DNA of 64,000 nt, taken from contig NZ_CP096563.1 of assembly GCF_023221595.1 (NCBI RefSeq), positions 2,958,501 to 3,022,500 of the forward strand. The letters run 5' to 3'. The notes below the pieces were generated by a model. That model made no database searches. It was not told the origin of the DNA and saw only the letters and a program-made list of their open reading frames with translations. Within the stretch, counting starts at the first letter, position 1. Every line of letters starts with the position of its first letter. The DNA comes from Rhodococcus qingshengii JCM 15477 (GTDB lineage: Bacteria > Actinomycetota > Actinomycetes > Mycobacteriales > Mycobacteriaceae). The translations under genes were made by a program, and so were the position numbers. Positions 35,775-44,943 of the stretch are shown one piece after another.

Positions 35775-35863
35775 GTCAGAAACGTACAAGACGCAGCTGC
35801 CTCGGGTGACGAAGAGTGGCGGGGTCGTCATCGCGGTGGTGGCGCGCCCGAGGGAGGAACAAC

Positions 35864-36235
35864 ATGAACAGTTCGGCAACAGCGGTATCGCTCCGCGAGA
35901 AGTTCGGTCAGTTCACCGAGCACTGGTCGCCCAAGAAGATTGCGGCCCTCAATGATTACGAGATCAAGATCGTCAAGATCAAAGGTGAATTCGTCTGGCA
36001 CTCCCACACCGACACCGACGAAATGTTTCTGGTGACAAAGGGGCAGATCCGAATCCAACTGCGCGACGGAGATGTTTCGCTGGGGCCCGGTGAATTGTTC
36101 GTTGTGCCTCGCGGAGTCGAGCATTGTCCCATCGCCGAAGAGGAAGCGGAGGTGATGTTGATCGAACCCGTGGGCGTGGTGAATACCGGGAACGTCGGAG
36201 GATCACGAACCGCGGTGCTCGAGGACTGGACGTAG
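35864..36235 (+). CDS. Cupin-domain protein
   Basis: 123 residues. One cupin barrel: FVWHSHTDTDEMFLVTKGQIRIQLRDGD is motif 1 (His/His/Glu metal-binding positions) and LGPGELFVVPRGVEHCP is motif 2 with the last His. The start at ATG 35864 lies 6 bp after AGGGAGG. The divergent AraC gene suggests an inducible enzyme or sensor; the substrate is unknown. Confidence 0.85.
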   Translation: MNSSATAVSLREKFGQFTEHWSPKKIAALNDYEIKIVKIKGEFVWHSHTDTDEMFLVTKGQIRIQLRDGDVSLGPGELFVVPRGVEHCPIAEEEAEVMLIEPVGVVNTGNVGGSRTAVLEDWT

Positions 36236-36964
36236 CTAGCGGCTCTTCCAATCCGGGGGATTGGTTCGGAGCGGCAGTGCCATGCCCGATCTCCAGAGCG
36301 TCGCCGCGCGAGAGTGCGGACGGAGCTGGACCTCGCGCCGCATCGACTGCGTGAACTCGTCGGTGAACCCTGTTCGCGGGTACTCCGCGATTGCTGCATC
36401 AACAGTTGCTCGCGGAATTTCGGGCGCACGCCGACCGGCAACGTCGAAATGCGCTGCGGCATGCAGTAGATAGGCGTCAGCGCCCGCGCCGCGGTCGACG
36501 GTCAGATCCATGTGCAGACGGATCGCTTCGCCGATTCGCTGTACCGACCTCTCCGAAGTTCCCACTCGGGTCGCGAGTTCTTCTGCGTCTGCGGCACTGA
36601 TGTAGGTGAAACACCCGTGCTCGGCCGATCCTTCTGCGCCCAGTCCGACATCGTGAAGGGCGCACGCAGTGAAGAGATCTTCGGGGTCGTACTCGATCGC
36701 ATCGATCTGCGCGAAGGCGTCGGCCCAGATCCAGCAGCGCAGGCTGTGGTTCAAGACCGCGGGGGAGAGGGTTCCTCTGGCGTGATCGAGCGCTTCGCTG
36801 CACAGCTTGGTGTCGGGGAGTGGGCGTTTGCGCAGCTCGGGTGTGCGAGTGGGGTAGCGGCCGAGCCGCAGTCGGAGCATCGACGGAGCACTCATGGCCT
36901 GCGCAGCAGCCGCGCGGGCCATGAGTTGTATCTGCTCGAGAGTGGAGAGCTCACCAGGGCGCAT
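36236..36964 (-). CDS. HD-domain hydrolase (cyanamide hydratase-like)
   Basis: 242 residues. The metal-binding pattern is NHSLRCW followed by LHDVG (HD pair) and later HMD in AIRLHMDLTV, as in HD-superfamily phosphohydrolases and cyanamide-hydratase-like enzymes. The N-terminal about 45 residues are an Arg/Ala-rich tail. It converges on the cupin gene with no spacing. The 210 bp upstream to the CHAP gene hold its promoter and no other gene that I can support. Confidence 0.75.
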   Translation of the reverse strand: MRPGELSTLEQIQLMARAAAAQAMSAPSMLRLRLGRYPTRTPELRKRPLPDTKLCSEALDHARGTLSPAVLNHSLRCWIWADAFAQIDAIEYDPEDLFTACALHDVGLGAEGSAEHGCFTYISAADAEELATRVGTSERSVQRIGEAIRLHMDLTVDRGAGADAYLLHAAAHFDVAGRRAPEIPRATVDAAIAEYPRTGFTDEFTQSMRREVQLRPHSRAATLWRSGMALPLRTNPPDWKSR

Positions 36965-37174
36965 CGAATTCCTGTTCTGGGTGGGGGGACAGCTGGATAC
37001 GAATCTAGTTGGCAGGGAAACTTCTTCACAGATGTCTAATGTCTGTCAATGACGGAAACACGGAATTATCAGAATATCGGTTAATAGCAAGTGCCATCCA
37101 ACGGCAACCACGAATCTGTAGCCTCACCTCTGGACATCGCAAGAACCATCAAGCAACGACGGTGGGGCTCGGGC

Positions 37175-37771
37175 TCAGATGACGCCGAACCCGACGATGC
37201 CCGGGACTTCCGACGGGACGATGCGATGGAGCATGACCTTGTTGTTCTCGTTGCCGCCGACGGTCGTCAGAGTGCCGGCGTCGTTGACCAGAACGACGTT
37301 GACGTGTTGGCCGAAGGGGCTCGAGTCGCCGTACAGGATCGTGTCGCCGACCTTGGGTTGGTAGTCCTGACCGTAGGGGACAAACGCGTCGACGGACTCG
37401 TAATACTCCTGCAGCGTGTACACCCCGGGGATGCGCCACGACCCTGAGTTGGGGTTCGAGAACGGCGTGCCGATCTGGTTCATCGACCAGCTCACGAAAT
37501 CGGCACACCACGATTCTTCGACACCCTCGGCGTATTTGGTGCCGGGACTCCCTGACTCCCACTCCTGCTCGAGGACGCCCAGTAGCGCACTCTGCTGAGC
37601 GCTGAGAATGCTGTGGTCGACGGCCGGGAACGAATCGAGATTCTCGCCGGCAAGAGCGTCGTCGCCGCGCGCGAACCACCACAGTGCGCCGGCGACAACT
37701 ACGACCACCACAACGCCGAATACGCCCAGAACAGCGAGAGTGCGTCTGGGCGTATTCGGTGCGTGCGACAT
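37175..37771 (-). CDS. Membrane-anchored CHAP-domain amidase/peptidase
   Basis: 198 residues. One N-terminal membrane segment (about 12-33) is followed by an extracellular CHAP-like domain. The catalytic Cys lies in VEESWCADFVSWSMNQIG and the His in FGQHVNVVLVND. Such proteins usually cut peptidoglycan stem peptides. ATG 37771 is preferred over the GTG just before it. It lies immediately downstream of the MFS pump, facing the opposite way from the previous operon, with 17 bp between. Confidence 0.78.
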   Translation of the reverse strand: MSHAPNTPRRTLAVLGVFGVVVVVVVAGALWWFARGDDALAGENLDSFPAVDHSILSAQQSALLGVLEQEWESGSPGTKYAEGVEESWCADFVSWSMNQIGTPFSNPNSGSWRIPGVYTLQEYYESVDAFVPYGQDYQPKVGDTILYGDSSPFGQHVNVVLVNDAGTLTTVGGNENNKVMLHRIVPSEVPGIVGFGVI

Positions 37772-37788
37772 CACGCCACGATAGTCAA

Positions 37789-39360
37789 CTACTCGAGCGG
37801 GGGCGCCGAGCGATCGATCGTCGTCGCGAGGGGCTTCTCCTTGACGAAGAGCAACAGGACAACCGCCGCGATGACCAAGGGGACGAGGTACAGGAAGATC
37901 GGCGCCAGCGCGTCGTTGTATGCACCGACGATGATCTCGCGAACCTGGCTCGGCAACTTCCAGAGGATTCCCGGGGTCAAGGAGTTCTCGTCACCACCGA
38001 CCGCGCCGCCATTCGCCGGGAGTCGCTCGGCCAGGAGATTGGTCAGACGCGAGGCGAACAGGCTGCCCACGATCGCGCTGCCCAACGACGCACCGATCTG
38101 GCGGAAGAAGTTGTTCGACGCGGTGGCCGTTCCCACTTCGGCCGCGGGGAAGGTGTTCTGCACGATCAAGATCAAGATCTGCATGACGAGGCCGAGTCCG
38201 ATACCCATGAGTGCGATGTAGCAACCGAAGACCAGCAGTGAGGTCGACGGCGTCAGACGTGAGAGCAGGACCAGAGCAACAGCGACGATGGATGTTCCGA
38301 CGATGGGGAAGATCTTGTAGCGGCCGGTCTTGCTGACCAGCTGGCCGGACCCGATGGAGGCGACGAGCAGGCCCGCCATCATGGGAATCATCATCAATCC
38401 AGCTTCGGTGGCGTTCTTGCCTGTCACCATTTGGATGTAGGTCGGCAGGTAGGCGAGCGCACCGAACATGGCGATTCCGATGATCAGGCCGGCGACGGTG
38501 GTCAACACGAAGTTGCGCTGAGCGAACAGGTGCATCGGAATCACCGGTTCGTCGGCACGCTTTTCGACGAAGACAAAAGCCACTGCCGTCACGACGCAGC
38601 CGACGATCAACCCGATGATGACGGCCGATCCCCAGGCGTAGGTGTTTCCGCCCCAGGTCGTGAACAGGATCAGACACGTCGCTGCCGTCGCGACGAGAAC
38701 CATGCCCAGATAGTCGATGCGAGGCTTGCCGAGGTTCGGCTTCCGCAGGTGCAGAAATGCCATCGCGCTCGCGATGGCGAGTAGGCCTAGGGGGATGTTG
38801 ATCCAGAAGGCCCAACGCCAACCGATGCCCTCGGTGAACCAGCCGCCGAGTAGGGGACCGGCAACCGAAGCCAGTGCGAACACCCCGCCCATCGCACCCA
38901 TGTACCGGCCGCGTTGCCTGGCGGGGACGACGTCGGCGATGATCGCCTGGGACAGCAGGATCAATCCGCCGCCGCCGAGTCCCTGCACGGCTCGACCAGC
39001 GATGAGTGTGGTCATGTCGTGGGACAGACCGCCGATCACCGAACCGACGATGAAAATGCTGATGGCGCCGATGAAGAGGCCCTTGCGGCCGATCAGGTCA
39101 CCGAGTTTTCCGTACACCGGCATCATGACGGTCGAGGCGAGGATGTATGCCGTCGTCACCCAGACCATGTGGTTGACGCCGTTCAATTCGCCCACGATGG
39201 TGGGCAAAGCGGTACTGAAGATCATCTGGTCGAGCGAAGCCAGAAGCATCGTGATCATCAGCCCGACAAAAACGAGGATGATCGACCGTTTGTCCGGCGA
39301 GGCCTCGGTGTCGGTATGCGTGCCGTCGGGCTCGACGGTCGCAGCTTCTCGAGTGGACAT
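37789..39360 (-). CDS. DHA2-family MFS multidrug transporter
   Basis: 523 residues with about 14 hydrophobic helices, the DHA2 arrangement. Marks: LASLDQMIFSTALPTIVGELNG, WVTTAYILASTVMMPVYGKLGDLIGRK (MFS motif A), and RAVQGLGGGGLILLSQ. It lies 41 bp downstream of the TetR gene on the same strand, which places it under that repressor. Exports hydrophobic drugs or related compounds by family; the specific substrate is unknown. Confidence 0.9.
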   Translation of the reverse strand: MSTREAATVEPDGTHTDTEASPDKRSIILVFVGLMITMLLASLDQMIFSTALPTIVGELNGVNHMVWVTTAYILASTVMMPVYGKLGDLIGRKGLFIGAISIFIVGSVIGGLSHDMTTLIAGRAVQGLGGGGLILLSQAIIADVVPARQRGRYMGAMGGVFALASVAGPLLGGWFTEGIGWRWAFWINIPLGLLAIASAMAFLHLRKPNLGKPRIDYLGMVLVATAATCLILFTTWGGNTYAWGSAVIIGLIVGCVVTAVAFVFVEKRADEPVIPMHLFAQRNFVLTTVAGLIIGIAMFGALAYLPTYIQMVTGKNATEAGLMMIPMMAGLLVASIGSGQLVSKTGRYKIFPIVGTSIVAVALVLLSRLTPSTSLLVFGCYIALMGIGLGLVMQILILIVQNTFPAAEVGTATASNNFFRQIGASLGSAIVGSLFASRLTNLLAERLPANGGAVGGDENSLTPGILWKLPSQVREIIVGAYNDALAPIFLYLVPLVIAAVVLLLFVKEKPLATTIDRSAPPLE

Positions 39361-39401
39361 GTAGTTCCTTAGTTGAGTGACGGCGGGTGCGAGAGTGTGG
39401 A

Positions 39402-40043
39402 TCAGCTCTCGGACCTCAGTATTCGAGCCATCAGGAGTAGTGCCGGATCGAGCAAATCTGTTCTGGGGCTTGCCCGTTCACTGTTCTGCCATTTTCGGAA
39501 GACGTAACGCATCGCGGCGCCTGCGGTGATGACCGTTGCTGTGGCTTCGTCGGCAGCGGCTGTGTCCGAGTGCAGGCGGCGATACTCGGTTCTGTTCGAC
39601 AACTCCCGCGTGAGGATCCGGGTGAGCGTGTCTTCAAGATCGTGGAAGGTGGCCAGATGTTGTTGCAACAGCGTGGGATGACGCTCGAACAATTCGCGTC
39701 GATGCGCGAGCAGATCGGTTCGCTCGTCGACGATTTGCATCGCCGCCTCGAATACCGCGAGAGCGCCGCGCAGCGGATCGTCCGGGTGCTCGCCGATGAG
39801 CGTGAGCATGGTCGTCTCACTTGGCACGACGAGCATGAGCCCACCGATCGCTGCGTCCTTGGTGGGGAAGTAGTTGAAGAACGTGCGGGTCGACAGATTG
39901 CAGGCTTCGCAGATTTTCTCGACGGTCACTTCGTCATAGCCCAGGTCGAGAACGAGTTCGACGGCGGTGTGCTCGATCAGCTGCCTCGTCGCAATTCGTT
40001 TTCGTTCGCGCAATCCGAGAGTTTCGGTTCCCATTTCATCCAT
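39402..40043 (-). CDS. TetR-family regulator of the adjacent efflux pump
   Basis: 213 residues. HTH at about residues 15-60 with LGYDEVTVEKICEACNLSTR then TFFNYFPTKDAAIGGL. The first gene of a two-gene unit with the DHA2 pump. A perfect inverted repeat sits immediately upstream of its ATG, overlapping where a promoter or leader would be, so autorepression with ligand release is the expected control. Confidence 0.88.
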   Translation of the reverse strand: MDEMGTETLGLRERKRIATRQLIEHTAVELVLDLGYDEVTVEKICEACNLSTRTFFNYFPTKDAAIGGLMLVVPSETTMLTLIGEHPDDPLRGALAVFEAAMQIVDERTDLLAHRRELFERHPTLLQQHLATFHDLEDTLTRILTRELSNRTEYRRLHSDTAAADEATATVITAGAAMRYVFRKWQNSERASPRTDLLDPALLLMARILRSES

Positions 40044-40045
40044 AA

Positions 40046-40060
40046 TTGCACAGAGTGCAA
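40046..40060. promoter_or_regulatory. Perfect inverted repeat, TetR operator candidate
   Basis: TTGCAC-AGA-GTGCAA lies 2 bp upstream of the TetR start codon. Related TTGCAT and ATGCAA half-sites follow at about 40070-40110, suggesting more than one site in the TetR/YjdM intergenic region. Confidence 0.6.
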
Positions 40061-40138
40061 AGTTTCATCGAATGCAATATTTCGCCCAAGAATGCCTCAT
40101 GAAATGCAAAAATGGGGATCGGGTGCCTGGTGGATAGG

Positions 40139-40492
40139 ATGAACCGCGTGGAAGACACCTTGCCCCCTTGCCCTGAATGCGCCGGCGAATACACCTACGA
40201 GATGGGCGCGTTGATGGTCTGCCCGTCCTGCGCGCACGAGTGGGCGCCGACCGATAGTGCCGGCGAGGACCTGGGTGTAGTGAAAGATGCCGTAGGCAAC
40301 ATTCTTGCGGACGGCGACACGGTGACGGTCGTCAAGACGCTCAAGGTGAAGGGCAGTCCGACCGGCATCAAGTCAGGTACGAAAGTTCGCAACATCCGCC
40401 TTGTTCAGGGTGTTGGTGACCACGACATCGACTGCAAGGTCGACGGCATCGGACCGATGCAATTGAAGTCGAGCGTCGTCAAGAAGGTGTGA
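40139..40492 (+). CDS. Zinc-ribbon PhnA/YjdM-like protein
   Basis: 117 residues. An N-terminal zinc ribbon ([25 protein letters not shown], four Cys) is followed by a small beta domain with [26 protein letters not shown]. The family is annotated as alkylphosphonate utilisation protein PhnA/YjdM, but a catalytic role in phosphonate use is doubtful. Start is ATG 40139; the GTG nine bases later is also possible. Confidence 0.85.
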   Translation: MNRVEDTLPPCPECAGEYTYEMGALMVCPSCAHEWAPTDSAGEDLGVVKDAVGNILADGDTVTVVKTLKVKGSPTGIKSGTKVRNIRLVQGVGDHDIDCKVDGIGPMQLKSSVVKKV

Positions 40493-40581
40493 CCGGACAG
40501 CGATAGTTGTCGGCTCGAAATCCTGTTCAGTTTCGACGGTTCGATAGCCACAATCGAGGTGATTCTCGACCGCTCGAACGA

Positions 40582-41625
40582 ATGGACCGAACTGTGCCGA
40601 ACTCGATCTGCCTGGCGCCCGCACTCGATAACACCGCACTCGATACAGAGGAGCAGTGGAAACGCATCGTCGATGCGCTGACGCGCAGGGGTTTCCTCGG
40701 CGCCGGGCTCGGTGCCGCGGCCGCGACCTTGCTGGCAGCGTGCAGCAGTGACGAAAATGGCTTGGAGTCAGGCGGTCTCGTCACGGTGCAGGACGAGACG
40801 GGCAGTGTCGAGATCCCTTCGGATCCGCAGCGAATGGTCATCGCCCATGTCAGCGCCATGGCGACGGTGCTCGACCTCGGTGTGCCGCCGGAGAAGATCG
40901 TCGGCGGCTTCTTCGGTCTCGAGGGTGTGAGCGGTGACGCGGTGTTGCGCACGATGCCGGAGGCTGCGAACATCCCGAACCTCGGCACGGCGGGGACGTG
41001 GAACAAGGAAGCGATCATCGGCGCGTCGCCGGATCTGATCGTCATGCTCCTGACCGCCGGAAATGCTTATGCGGCAAAGTCCTACGACGAACTCTCCGCG
41101 ACTGGTGTTCCAGTATTCGCCGGCTTCAACGGGTACCTCACGTGGGCCGAGATGAAGAAGTTGGTCACCTCGATGGGCGTCGCGGTCCGACGCGAAGACG
41201 CGGCGGCCGAATTGAACGCGCGAACGGAAGACCGACTCTTGGCAATCAAGGATCGACTCTCCGCCCTCGGTTCGTTGCCGTCGGTGACCCTCCTCCGCAC
41301 CGGCGAGAACGGTGTCGTCTACAACCAGGTCGACGCTCTTCTCGACGCCCTCGGTTTCCCCGGCGATCGAGCTACATCGGAGGAGTTCACGCGCACACTC
41401 ACAGCGGAGGAACTCGATCAGGTGACCAGCGACGTGATCATCGTGGGTGCATTCCAGGACCAGCAGGACGTCCGCGCGCAGTTGGCAATGAACCCGCTCT
41501 GGGAGCGTCTTCCCGCTGTCCGCTCGGGGAACGTCCATTACGTCGACGACAGCCTGTGGGGCTCGGGCTATTCTCCTCGCGCCACCGAGCTGCGACTCGA
41601 CGACATCGAGCGGATCTTCAGCTGA
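40582..41625 (+). CDS. Fe3+-siderophore ABC transporter substrate-binding lipoprotein
   Basis: 347 residues. The N-terminal leader carries twin arginines and a lipobox (TRRGFLGAG...LLAAC), so the protein is exported, perhaps by Tat, and lipidated. The mature part has the FhuD/FepB class III fold marks: DETGSVEIPSDPQRMVI, NIPNLGTAGTWNKEAIIGASPDLIV, and a C-terminal LWERLPAVRSGNVHYVD. No permease or ATPase gene is next to it, so the transporter partners lie elsewhere. The start is uncertain; ATG 40582 is one of several. Confidence 0.8.
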   Translation: MDRTVPNSICLAPALDNTALDTEEQWKRIVDALTRRGFLGAGLGAAAATLLAACSSDENGLESGGLVTVQDETGSVEIPSDPQRMVIAHVSAMATVLDLGVPPEKIVGGFFGLEGVSGDAVLRTMPEAANIPNLGTAGTWNKEAIIGASPDLIVMLLTAGNAYAAKSYDELSATGVPVFAGFNGYLTWAEMKKLVTSMGVAVRREDAAAELNARTEDRLLAIKDRLSALGSLPSVTLLRTGENGVVYNQVDALLDALGFPGDRATSEEFTRTLTAEELDQVTSDVIIVGAFQDQQDVRAQLAMNPLWERLPAVRSGNVHYVDDSLWGSGYSPRATELRLDDIERIFS

Positions 41626-41670
41626 CGCCGTCGTGTCACCTCGACTTATCGGTGCATTACCTCGAGAATC

Positions 41671-42096
41671 ATGACCATGGACAAAATCAGGTTCTTCGAG
41701 CTGGTCACCGAATGGTTCGAGGTACTCGGTGTTGTCGCCATGGTTCTCGGGTTCGTGTTCGCATTCGTGATCGCGGGGCGCGCATGGAGTCGAACGCGGG
41801 ACGGTAGTTCGGCGTTTCGTACTCTGCGCGAGACCATGGGCGCGGTCATCCTTCTCGGCCTCGAGATCCTTGTCGCCGCTGATCTGGTGAAGACGGTGAC
41901 GTCGTCGCCGTCGCTGACAGACGCCGCAGTTCTGGGCATGATCGTTCTTATTCGGACCGTGCTGAGCCTGTCGATTCAGATCGAGATCGACGGGGTACTT
42001 CCGTGGCGCAAGGCGTTGGTGTCAAGTCCGGAACTCCTGGTACGCGCAGCGCGCGGATCAGGAGGCCGCACGACGCCCGACGCGTCGAGTTCGTAG
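41671..42096 (+). CDS. DUF1622 family membrane protein
   Basis: 141 residues with three hydrophobic segments (about 13-36, 53-72, 83-100) and a Ser/Thr/Arg C-terminal tail. The ETMGAVILLGLEILVAADLVKT stretch is typical of DUF1622. Function is unknown. It is followed by the DUF2252 gene 31 bp later on the same strand. Confidence 0.75.
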   Translation: MTMDKIRFFELVTEWFEVLGVVAMVLGFVFAFVIAGRAWSRTRDGSSAFRTLRETMGAVILLGLEILVAADLVKTVTSSPSLTDAAVLGMIVLIRTVLSLSIQIEIDGVLPWRKALVSSPELLVRAARGSGGRTTPDASSS

Positions 42097-42127
42097 CGAT
42101 AGCCGTTGCGAGTGAAAGGTCGGGCAG

Positions 42128-43528
42128 ATGACAGCAGTGCGTACCGAGCATCTCACGGTCGACGAAAGGCGGGCGCGCGGGCGCCAGGCGCGTAGAGATA
42201 CGCCATTGGCCGCGCTCGCGGATCTGGCAGAGAGTGACCGTGATCCGATATCACTGCTCGAATTGCAGGCGAAGTCGCGGGTACAGGACCTGGTGCCCAT
42301 CCGATACGGGCGGATGTCGGCATCGCGGTTCTCGTTCTTCCGCGGCGCTGCGCTGGTGATGGCCGACGATTTGTCACGCAGTCCGGATTCGGGTCTTGCC
42401 AGCCAACTCTGCGGCGACGCGCACCTGAGCAACTTCGGTATCTATGCGACGCCCGAGCGAAAGCTCGCGTTCGACATCAACGACTTCGACGAAACGTACC
42501 CGGGACCGTTCGAATGGGACGTCAAGCGTCTGGCCGCAAGTTTGGTGATCGCCGCAAAGGACAACGGATTTTCGGGCAAGGAGCGAAAGAAGATCGTTCG
42601 CGGATGCGCGGCCGAGTATCGGGAAACCATGATCACCCAGGCAGGATTGGGAAATCTTGCAGTCTGGTACTCGCACATCGCACCCGAGGACGGGCTCGAG
42701 GCTCTCCAGATCGACCTGAAGAAGCGCATGCTTGCTCGCACACAAGCGACGCTGGACAAGGCTCGTCGCCGCGACAGTGTGCAGGCGGCAGGCAAGTTCA
42801 CCGAAATCGTCGACGGCCGGCGGCAATTCATCAGTGATCCGCCGCTGATCGTGCCCGCGAACGAGTTGTTCGCAGGGACCGATCTCACGCAGATCGAGGA
42901 GTTGCTACGTCAGCGCGTTCGGTCGTATCGGAGCACGCTGCAGTGGGACCGTCGGGTGTTGCTCGAAAGCTTCGAGATGACGCACATTGCGCGGAAGGTT
43001 GTCGGTGTCGGGAGCGTCGGAACACGCGCATGGATGATCCTCATGAAAGGCGTCGACGACGACGATCCGTTGATCCTGCAGGTCAAGGAAGCGCAACCCT
43101 CGGTATTGTCCGGCTACGTCGATGGTCCGACCTTCAAGAACGAAGGGGAACGCGTCGTCAACGGGCAACGCTTGATGCAAGCGACAAGCGACATCTTTCT
43201 CGGCTGGGAACGAGGGCCGGGGCTCGACGAGGGTGAGCACGATTTCTACATTCGTCAACTGCGTGACGGTAAAGGGTCGGCAGTCATCGAAGAGATGGTG
43301 CCGCAGGGGCTGGAACTCTACGGGCGCCTGTGCGCCAGGGTCCTTGCCTACGCACACGCTCGCTCGTCCGATCGGATAGCGATCGCCGAATATCTCGGTG
43401 ACGGAACCGAATTCGATTTCGCGATCGGGGAGTTCGCGGCTGCCTACGCCAAGCGCAATGCACGCGATCATGCCGCTCTGCTGACCGCGATCGACGATGG
43501 TCGCGTGTCAGCAGAGCGGGGAGTGTGA
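42128..43528 (+). CDS. DUF2252 family protein (kinase-like fold)
   Basis: 466 residues. The DUF2252 marks are MSASRFSFFRGAALVMADDL, LCGDAHLSNFGIYATPERKLAFDINDFDETYPGPFEWDVKRLAASL and later FYIRQLRDGKGSAVIEEM. The HLSNFG...DINDFDE pattern resembles the catalytic loop and metal Asp of aminoglycoside-phosphotransferase-like kinases. The physiological substrate is unknown. Next gene on the minus strand converges with 4 bp between. Confidence 0.85.
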   Translation: MTAVRTEHLTVDERRARGRQARRDTPLAALADLAESDRDPISLLELQAKSRVQDLVPIRYGRMSASRFSFFRGAALVMADDLSRSPDSGLASQLCGDAHLSNFGIYATPERKLAFDINDFDETYPGPFEWDVKRLAASLVIAAKDNGFSGKERKKIVRGCAAEYRETMITQAGLGNLAVWYSHIAPEDGLEALQIDLKKRMLARTQATLDKARRRDSVQAAGKFTEIVDGRRQFISDPPLIVPANELFAGTDLTQIEELLRQRVRSYRSTLQWDRRVLLESFEMTHIARKVVGVGSVGTRAWMILMKGVDDDDPLILQVKEAQPSVLSGYVDGPTFKNEGERVVNGQRLMQATSDIFLGWERGPGLDEGEHDFYIRQLRDGKGSAVIEEMVPQGLELYGRLCARVLAYAHARSSDRIAIAEYLGDGTEFDFAIGEFAAAYAKRNARDHAALLTAIDDGRVSAERGV

Positions 43529-43532
43529 CGAC

Positions 43533-44237
43533 TCAGGCGAACACGCCGTCGAGCCAGCCCTGCCACGCTGCCGTTGCTGATCCACCGTCAGCGCCCTCTG
43601 CGAAGAGGTGATGGGCCGCGTCGACGTTGCCGCCGAAAGCATTTCGGCCGTAGAACCGCAGCAATGCGTCCTCGGTGCGCAAGCCGATGAACCAGTCGTT
43701 GATGTAGTCGACAATCGCGTCGACGGTTCCGATTCCGGGGACTTCCACCGACGCGGAGTCACCGACAGCGGCGCCCGAGGTGATTCCGAGGGCGCTGCGA
43801 AGCGTTCCCATCGCTTGCGGCGCGGACGAGGATTCCGGGCCTTCGGCCGAGACATAGGTGACGGGTTTTCCGGCGAAGTACCGCACGTATTGGCCGAGAC
43901 TGTGCAGGTAGAAGTCCGTGTGCTTGCTCGCGCCGTCGTACTGGTTGTCCCAGTCATCGGCAAACACTCCGGCGTGGACGTAGCGGACAACGGCGGTGCT
44001 CTCGACGACGTATTCGAGGTTGTTGAACCAGCCGTCGGGGCCTTGCATGTGGATGGCGAGTTCGCGGGGCGGCTCCCAGGTCGCGATGATCGGGCTGTCC
44101 GGGCGGCTGCCGTCGGCGGGGATCTCGAGAGGGGAGGGGAACATCCATCCGGCCGTTTCGGCCGAGATGGCGGCCCAGATCTGCTCGGGGGTTCCTGGGA
44201 CGACCACCTCGCGGCGGATTTCGAATTTCTCGGACAT
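43533..44237 (-). CDS. SRPBCC (AHSA1-like) domain protein
   Basis: 234 residues. The N-terminal EIRREVVVPGTPEQIWAAIS is the usual start of an AHSA1/START-like hydrophobic-ligand fold, followed by FEPSP-type beta strands and a C-terminal extension of about 90 residues. It follows the ArsR-type regulator by 2 bp and is surely in its operon. Such pairs often sense or handle a hydrophobic compound; the ligand is unknown. Confidence 0.8.
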   Translation of the reverse strand: MSEKFEIRREVVVPGTPEQIWAAISAETAGWMFPSPLEIPADGSRPDSPIIATWEPPRELAIHMQGPDGWFNNLEYVVESTAVVRYVHAGVFADDWDNQYDGASKHTDFYLHSLGQYVRYFAGKPVTYVSAEGPESSSAPQAMGTLRSALGITSGAAVGDSASVEVPGIGTVDAIVDYINDWFIGLRTEDALLRFYGRNAFGGNVDAAHHLFAEGADGGSATAAWQGWLDGVFA

Positions 44238-44239
44238 TG

Positions 44240-44869
44240 CTACTTCTCCGTTTCGGGCGCGTCGATGGCTTGGGTTGTGATGGTTTGGGGTGTGGTGAGG
44301 CTGGGATGCAAGGCGACAACGAGGCGGTGTTTGCGTCCGCCTTCGGAATTGCCGTTGTGATACTTGGCGACGAGTGAGTTGATCGACTCGCCGAGTTCGC
44401 CGGCGAACGCGGCACGGTCGGCCGCCGTGGCAAAGGTGATGTCGCTGTCGATGGCAAAGGACGCCAACGGTTTTCCGGCTGCAGTTGCGCCGGCGATCAG
44501 CTCGCCGACCTCTCGGACGATCCGCGCTGCGAGACTGACGAGCCAGCGCGCCGAGAGCTGATCGGGGAACCGGCCCGGGTCTGGGGCGAGCGCCGACATG
44601 GCGGCAGGGGATATGACGTACGACGCGGCACTGGCCTGCATGATTCGCTCGGTCATGTTGCCTCGCTTGCGTTCCTCGACGAGCTCGACAAGTCCGTGGT
44701 CTTCGAGAGTGCGCAGGTGGTAGTTCACCTTCTGGCGTGTCAGCCCGATCCGGGGCGCCAGCGAGGATGCCGATCCCGGCACCGCCAATTCGGCCAGAAT
44801 CCGTTGCCGAATCGGATCGAGCGACGCCTCGGCAGCTCCGGGGCGATCGATGACTGCTACGTCCAACAT
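44240..44869 (-). CDS. ArsR-type winged-helix regulator
   Basis: 209 residues. Winged-helix DNA-binding domain in the N-terminal 90 residues: DPIRQRILAELAVPGSASSL and IGLTRQKVNYHLRTLEDHGLVELVEERKRGN. The C-terminal half is helical, without the Cys cluster of metal-sensing ArsR. It precedes an SRPBCC gene and sits behind an 18-bp nested inverted repeat that probably is its operator. Confidence 0.85.
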   Translation of the reverse strand: MLDVAVIDRPGAAEASLDPIRQRILAELAVPGSASSLAPRIGLTRQKVNYHLRTLEDHGLVELVEERKRGNMTERIMQASAASYVISPAAMSALAPDPGRFPDQLSARWLVSLAARIVREVGELIAGATAAGKPLASFAIDSDITFATAADRAAFAGELGESINSLVAKYHNGNSEGGRKHRLVVALHPSLTTPQTITTQAIDAPETEK

Positions 44870-44873
44870 GAGA

Positions 44874-44933
44874 AAACCATCCCACCGACAACTAAATCTG
44901 TCAAGACAGAAAAAATTGTCGGTGGGATGGTTT
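44874..44933. promoter_or_regulatory. 18-bp inverted repeat enclosing a promoter, ArsR operator or terminator
   Basis: Arms 44874-44891 and 44916-44933 are perfectly complementary over 18 bp. The 24-base spacer contains a second small palindrome CTGTC-AA-GACAG (44898-44909), which on the minus strand gives the -35 hexamer TTGACA. The whole structure lies between the metallopeptidase stop and the ArsR start, both on the minus strand. It may act as both operator and terminator. Confidence 0.6.
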
Positions 44934-44943
44934 CGGAGATTCG

